Assembly (NCBI RefSeq): GCF_000195635.1
Contig: NZ_GL882606.1
Coordinates: 1-64,000 of the forward strand
Direction: 5' to 3'
Length of the DNA stretch: 64,000 nt
Source of the DNA: Bacteroides fluxus YIT 12057
Lineage (GTDB): Bacteria; Bacteroidota; Bacteroidia; Bacteroidales; Bacteroidaceae
Part shown: positions 61,292-64,000 of the stretch, one piece after another
Position numbering within the stretch: position 1 is the stretch's first letter
Layout: every line of letters begins with the position of its first letter
Notes under the pieces: model-generated
Database searches by the model: none
What the model saw: the letters and a program-made list of their open reading frames with translations, nothing else
Told to the model about the DNA's origin: nothing
Translations under genes and position numbers: made by a program

Positions 61292-61468
61292 TCAATCTGC
61301 AATTCTTTTGTTGATGGCGATGTAAGAAATCAATCCAACGACAACTAATACTGCTGATGTTCCCAAAATGGCGTTGTTGTTAACATTGCCGGTAAAAGAA
61401 CATGCAACGAGAATTACAGCTCCTATCACGACTAATATCAATCCCAGATTTTTTAATAAGCCTTTCAT
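61292..61468 (-). CDS. Small two-helix membrane protein
   Basis: 58 aa. Two hydrophobic segments (LGLILVVIGAVILVACSF and AILGTSAVLVVVGLISYIAI) joined by a short polar loop (TGNVNNN), with a charged tail. It is probably an inner-membrane protein. I do not recognise a named family. ATG 61468 (MKGLLKN) is chosen because residues upstream of it look like untranslated leader. Confidence 0.6.
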   Translation of the reverse strand: MKGLLKNLGLILVVIGAVILVACSFTGNVNNNAILGTSAVLVVVGLISYIAINKRIAD

Positions 61469-61684
61469 GTGTGTGTATTTTAATAGATTATTATTTTCTT
61501 TCGTATTATTGTCACAAAGAAAAGCATAATTCTTTAACAAGCGAAATTATTTTTGCAAAAAAACTATATTTTAATGAAGAATGGAAGGTGAAGAACGAAA
61601 AACGAGGCTTTGGAGCTCATTTATAGCCTTGATTTGACGTTGTTCACTGATGGAGCGTCATTGTCCATGTCACTAAATAATGTC

Positions 61685-62131
61685 TCAGTCTTTGGTGTTG
61701 AAGAATATTTTTCTCAGTACTTCCTGACTTACGCTTAACTCTTCGATGGTGATACCGTGCAAGGCTTCCTTGAGGGTTTGGTTGGCGATGACGCGTGCTC
61801 TTTCTTCCAGTTCTTTTCCGTCTCTGGTCAGATGAATCAAGTTGGTGCGGCGATCTTTCTTGTCGGATATACGCACTACGAGATGCTGGCGTTCCATATT
61901 GTCGATGAGTCGTGTCATGCTGGGCTTGTCTTTAAAAGTTGCATTACACAACTCTTGTTGTGTGACCCCGTCTTTTTCCCATAGAAAGATGAGTACAGTC
62001 CATTGTTCCGGAGTGATTTCCAAACCATTCTGGCGAAAGTTGCGAGATAGCTTACGGTTAATTGCCGCTGACACTTTGCCATTCAGTATGGCAAATATCA
62101 GCCGGATATCAAAGTTGAATTGCTCTATCAT
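61685..62131 (-). CDS. MarR-family transcription regulator
   Basis: 148 aa. Winged-helix domain: LEITPEQWTVLIFLWEKDGV, TQQELCNATFKDKPSMTRLI (recognition helix), DKKDRRTNLIHLTRDGKELE (the wing). It binds DNA as a dimer and usually represses a divergent or own gene in response to a small molecule. ATG 62131 is chosen because the -7 box ends at 62156; the longer reading is leader. It is divergent from rpsF, and a short palindrome lies in the shared region. Confidence 0.88.
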   Translation of the reverse strand: MIEQFNFDIRLIFAILNGKVSAAINRKLSRNFRQNGLEITPEQWTVLIFLWEKDGVTQQELCNATFKDKPSMTRLIDNMERQHLVVRISDKKDRRTNLIHLTRDGKELEERARVIANQTLKEALHGITIEELSVSQEVLRKIFFNTKD

Positions 62132-62155
62132 GAAATTATTGTTTAAACAACTTTG

Positions 62156-62163
62156 CAAAGATA
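62156..62163 (-). promoter_or_regulatory. -7 element of the MarR-type gene
   Basis: TATCTTTG on the minus strand, 24 bp ahead of ATG 62131. The -33 region is weak. Confidence 0.5.
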
Positions 62164-62202
62164 CTTCTCTTCCATGATAAATCCTATATCGGGACATAAA
62201 AA

Positions 62203-62215
62203 AACATTAAATGTT
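62203..62215. promoter_or_regulatory. 13-bp palindrome in the MarR/rpsF intergenic region
   Basis: AACATT-A-AATGTT, perfect 6-bp arms. The right arm overlaps the first bases of the rpsF -33 box, so a bound regulator would block the ribosomal-protein promoter. Confidence 0.45.
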
Positions 62216-62244
62216 TGTAGTTCAAAATAAAATGCCTACCTTTG
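62214..62244 (+). promoter_or_regulatory. rpsF-rpsR-rplI promoter
   Basis: TTTG (62214-62217), 19 nt, TACCTTTG (62237-62244). One of the best matches in the window to the Bacteroides consensus. Confidence 0.8.
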
Positions 62245-62290
62245 CACCGCATTTTTTAAACGAATAATTTATTTATTTAATTAAACGAGT

Positions 62291-62635
62291 ATGAATCAAT
62301 ACGAAACCGTTTTCATTTTGACTCCCGTTTTGTCTGATGTTCAGATGAAGGAAGCGGTAGAGAAATTCAAAGGCATCCTTACTGCTGAAGGTGCTGAGAT
62401 TGTAAATGAAGAAAACTGGGGACTGAAAAAATTGGCTTATCCTATTCAGAAAAAGTCAACCGGTTTTTATCAGCTGATTGAGTTCAATGCAGAACCTACT
62501 GTCATTGAGAAACTGGAATTAAACTTCCGTCGTGACGAGCGCGTTATCCGTTTCTTGACTTTCAAGCAAGACAAGTACGCTGCTGAATATGCCGCAAAGA
62601 GAAGAAGTGTTAAATCAACTAAAAAGGAGGATTAA
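62291..62635 (+). CDS. rpsF: 30S ribosomal protein S6
   Basis: 114 aa, standard length for the phylum. S6 motifs: [15 protein letters not shown] at the N-terminus, [20 protein letters not shown], and [15 protein letters not shown]. It is an RNA-binding component of the small subunit platform, partnering S18. It is first of the three-gene operon rpsF-rpsR-rplI. Confidence 0.97.
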   Translation: MNQYETVFILTPVLSDVQMKEAVEKFKGILTAEGAEIVNEENWGLKKLAYPIQKKSTGFYQLIEFNAEPTVIEKLELNFRRDERVIRFLTFKQDKYAAEYAAKRRSVKSTKKED

Positions 62636-62637
62636 TC

Positions 62638-62910
62638 ATGGCACAACAAGTTCAATCAGAAATCAGATATTTAACTCCGCCCTCAGTAGATGTTAAGAAG
62701 AAAAAATACTGCCGTTTCAAAAAGAGCGGTATTAAGTACATCGATTACAAAGATCCTGAATTCTTGAAGAAATTCTTGAATGAGCAAGGTAAAATCCTTC
62801 CGCGTCGTATTACCGGTACTTCTTTGAAGTTCCAACGTCGTGTAGCTCAAGCTGTGAAGAGAGCACGTCACTTGGCGTTGCTGCCTTATGTAACTGACAT
62901 GATGAAATAA
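62638..62910 (+). CDS. rpsR: 30S ribosomal protein S18
   Basis: 90 aa. Conserved [20 protein letters not shown] and the helix-rich [18 protein letters not shown] and [13 protein letters not shown]. It binds 16S rRNA with S6. The start is 2 bp after the rpsF stop, with a strong ribosome site (AGGAGG, ending 7 bp upstream), an exception among the weak sites elsewhere in this window. Confidence 0.97.
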   Translation: MAQQVQSEIRYLTPPSVDVKKKKYCRFKKSGIKYIDYKDPEFLKKFLNEQGKILPRRITGTSLKFQRRVAQAVKRARHLALLPYVTDMMK

Positions 62911-62925
62911 TAGGAGGAGGAAAGT

Positions 62926-63375
62926 ATGGAAATTATATTGAAAGAAGACGTTATTAACTTGGGTTATAAGAACGACATCGTAACAGTGAAATCTGGTTAT
63001 GGTCGTAACTACCTCATCCCGACTGGTAAGGCTGTCATTGCTTCACCGGCTGCAAAGAAAATGTTGGCTGAAGAGCTGAAACAGCGTGCTCACAAACTGG
63101 AGAAAATCAAGAAGGATGCTGAAGAACTGGCTGCTAAGTTGGAAGGCGTATCATTGAAGATCGCTACCAAGGTTAGCTCTACCGGTACTATCTTCGGTTC
63201 TGTCGGTAATATTCAGATTGCTGAAGAGTTGGCTAAACTGGGTCATAACATCGATCGTAAGATTATCGTTGTTAAGGATGCGGTGAAAGAAGTTGGTAGC
63301 TACAAGGCTATCGTTAAGCTGCACAAGGAAGTTTCTGTAGAAATTCCTTTCGAAGTAGTTGCTGAAGAAGCATAA
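62926..63375 (+). CDS. rplI: 50S ribosomal protein L9
   Basis: 149 aa. N-terminal rRNA-binding domain [20 protein letters not shown] with the signature GYGRNYLIP, then the long linker helix and C-terminal domain ending [24 protein letters not shown] ribosome site precedes the ATG. It is the last gene of the operon. Confidence 0.96.
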   Translation: MEIILKEDVINLGYKNDIVTVKSGYGRNYLIPTGKAVIASPAAKKMLAEELKQRAHKLEKIKKDAEELAAKLEGVSLKIATKVSSTGTIFGSVGNIQIAEELAKLGHNIDRKIIVVKDAVKEVGSYKAIVKLHKEVSVEIPFEVVAEEA

Positions 63376-63399
63376 AGAAACTTCATCATAATTATATTG

Positions 63400-63434
63400 A
63401 AGAGCCCGTTCTGTAAAGAACGGGCTCTTTGTTA
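63400..63434 (+). terminator. Terminator of the rpsF-rpsR-rplI operon
   Basis: Stem AGAGCCCGTTCT / AGAACGGGCTCT with loop GTAA and T-run. Confidence 0.9.
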
Positions 63435-63458
63435 TATGGAGTTGTCCGCAAGGTAAAT

Positions 63459-63499
63459 AGAGAAGGGACATAATCTGAAATACACAGATCATGTCCCTT
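63459..63499 (-). terminator. Terminator of the RRM protein gene
   Basis: AAGGGACATAATCTG / CAGATCATGTCCCTT, 15 bp with one mismatch, 7-nt loop, then a T-rich tail on the minus strand. Confidence 0.75.
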
Positions 63500-63525
63500 G
63501 TTCTATCATCAACTTAGAAATCATT

Positions 63526-63771
63526 CTAGTTCTTGGGCAGTGCTTCTTTTACTACCATCTGTCGGCCTACATATTCTGCTCCGTTCAATTCTTTAATTGC
63601 GTTCAGAGCTTCTGATGTCTCCGGCATATCTACGAAAGCAAAGCCTTTTGATCTTCTTGTGTCACGGTCAACAATCAGTTTTACTGATTCTACTGTTCCA
63701 TACTCTTCCATTACTTGTCTCAAATCTGATTCCTTAACGTTATAGCTAAGGTTTCCAATGTACATGTTCAT
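63526..63771 (-). CDS. RRM-domain RNA-binding protein
   Basis: 81 aa, a single RRM fold. RNP2 is MYIGNLSY near the N-terminus and RNP1 is KGFAFVDM in the middle, with the aromatic residues that stack on RNA. The C-terminus is short, without the glycine-rich tail of some bacterial relatives. Bacteroides encode several such proteins (Rbp family); recent work links some to global control of polysaccharide genes. It is monocistronic with its own terminator. Confidence 0.92.
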   Translation of the reverse strand: MNMYIGNLSYNVKESDLRQVMEEYGTVESVKLIVDRDTRRSKGFAFVDMPETSEALNAIKELNGAEYVGRQMVVKEALPKN

Positions 63772-64000
63772 AAATACAAAAATAAAAAAATTAATAATTC
63801 AATAAAGGAGTCTTAGGAAGTTGTAGTCAGAAATGAAAACTCTCAATGTGATTAATCGAGTAGAAACATAATGAAAAGCTGATCGTAATAAACCTCTTAT
63901 TGTTTTGTTGGCACAAAGTAACAGCTTTAATTTGGATATTGCATTATACTTTGCTGTTTTTCTTTGAATTTATATCTCTTTTTGTGAAAGATGGCCAATA
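63772..64000 (-). other. Leader/upstream region of the RRM gene
   Basis: 229 AT-rich bases up to the window edge. A near-consensus -7 box TTACTTTG (minus strand, 63914-63921) would give an mRNA leader of about 135 nt. No ORF, and no clear riboswitch or hairpin, was found. Confidence 0.3.

Noticed and set aside
63772..64000. Riboswitch or RNA thermometer in the RRM leader
   Set aside because: A long leader is plausible, but no conserved aptamer-like pairing could be found by eye.

Overview
The window looks like a chromosome segment of a human-gut Bacteroides (order Bacteroidales). The evidence is the promoter grammar (TTTG, a 18-21 nt gap, then TAnnTTTG upstream of many genes), a SusC/SusD polysaccharide-utilisation locus with a hybrid two-component sensor, RprXY, EF-G2, a 'smalltalk' peptide gene behind an HU-like gene, and many Bacteroidales-only families. 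Species cannot be fixed by eye. No rRNA, tRNA, CRISPR array or insertion sequence was seen.

Layout. 1-3.0 kb: probable end of a surface-polysaccharide operon (small ORF, unknown 160-aa protein, NAD-dependent epimerase, WecA-like initiating transferase). 3.1-3.8 kb: HU-like protein plus smalltalk peptide. 3.8-17.3 kb: housekeeping block (thioesterase, Sua5, ClC channel, Fmt, Rpe, ComEC, DHH phosphoesterase, DUF4827-like lipoprotein, GlmM, NUDIX, QueA, DUF2027/Smr). 17.4-18.8 kb: decayed histidine kinase beside an intact LytTR regulator. 18.9-25.1 kb: a secreted helical protein, then an ECF-sigma / lipoprotein / short FecR-like / TonB receptor / DUF4249 operon running leftward behind hemW.

26.4-56.3 kb: a large glycan-use region. 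GH2 beta-galactosidase, HTCS sensor-regulator, SusC, SusD and a GH43 enzyme read rightward. A second GH2 and a LacI-type regulator read leftward. An aldo/keto reductase, amidohydrolase and zinc alcohol dehydrogenase read rightward and match the L-galactose oxidation route (L-galactose to lactone to L-galactonate to D-tagaturonate). A secreted beta-propeller enzyme follows. After an interruption by a VapE-like gene and a DUF6078-like gene comes a GH43-GH35-F5/8C fusion. I infer the target is a galactan or arabinogalactan-like glycan carrying L-galactose. Two near-identical operator-like sites sit at matched distance from the lacI, GH2 and reductase promoters.

The most unusual DNA is the 533-bp stretch between vapE and the DUF6078 gene: a degenerate tandem array with an exact 22-bp period followed by five copies of a GCGTGAYRG box in both orientations, an origin-like or multi-site control architecture.

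56.5-64 kb: EF-G2 (catalytic switch-II histidine replaced by serine), RprX/RprY, a small membrane protein, a MarR regulator divergent from rpsF-rpsR-rplI, and an RRM RNA-binding protein.
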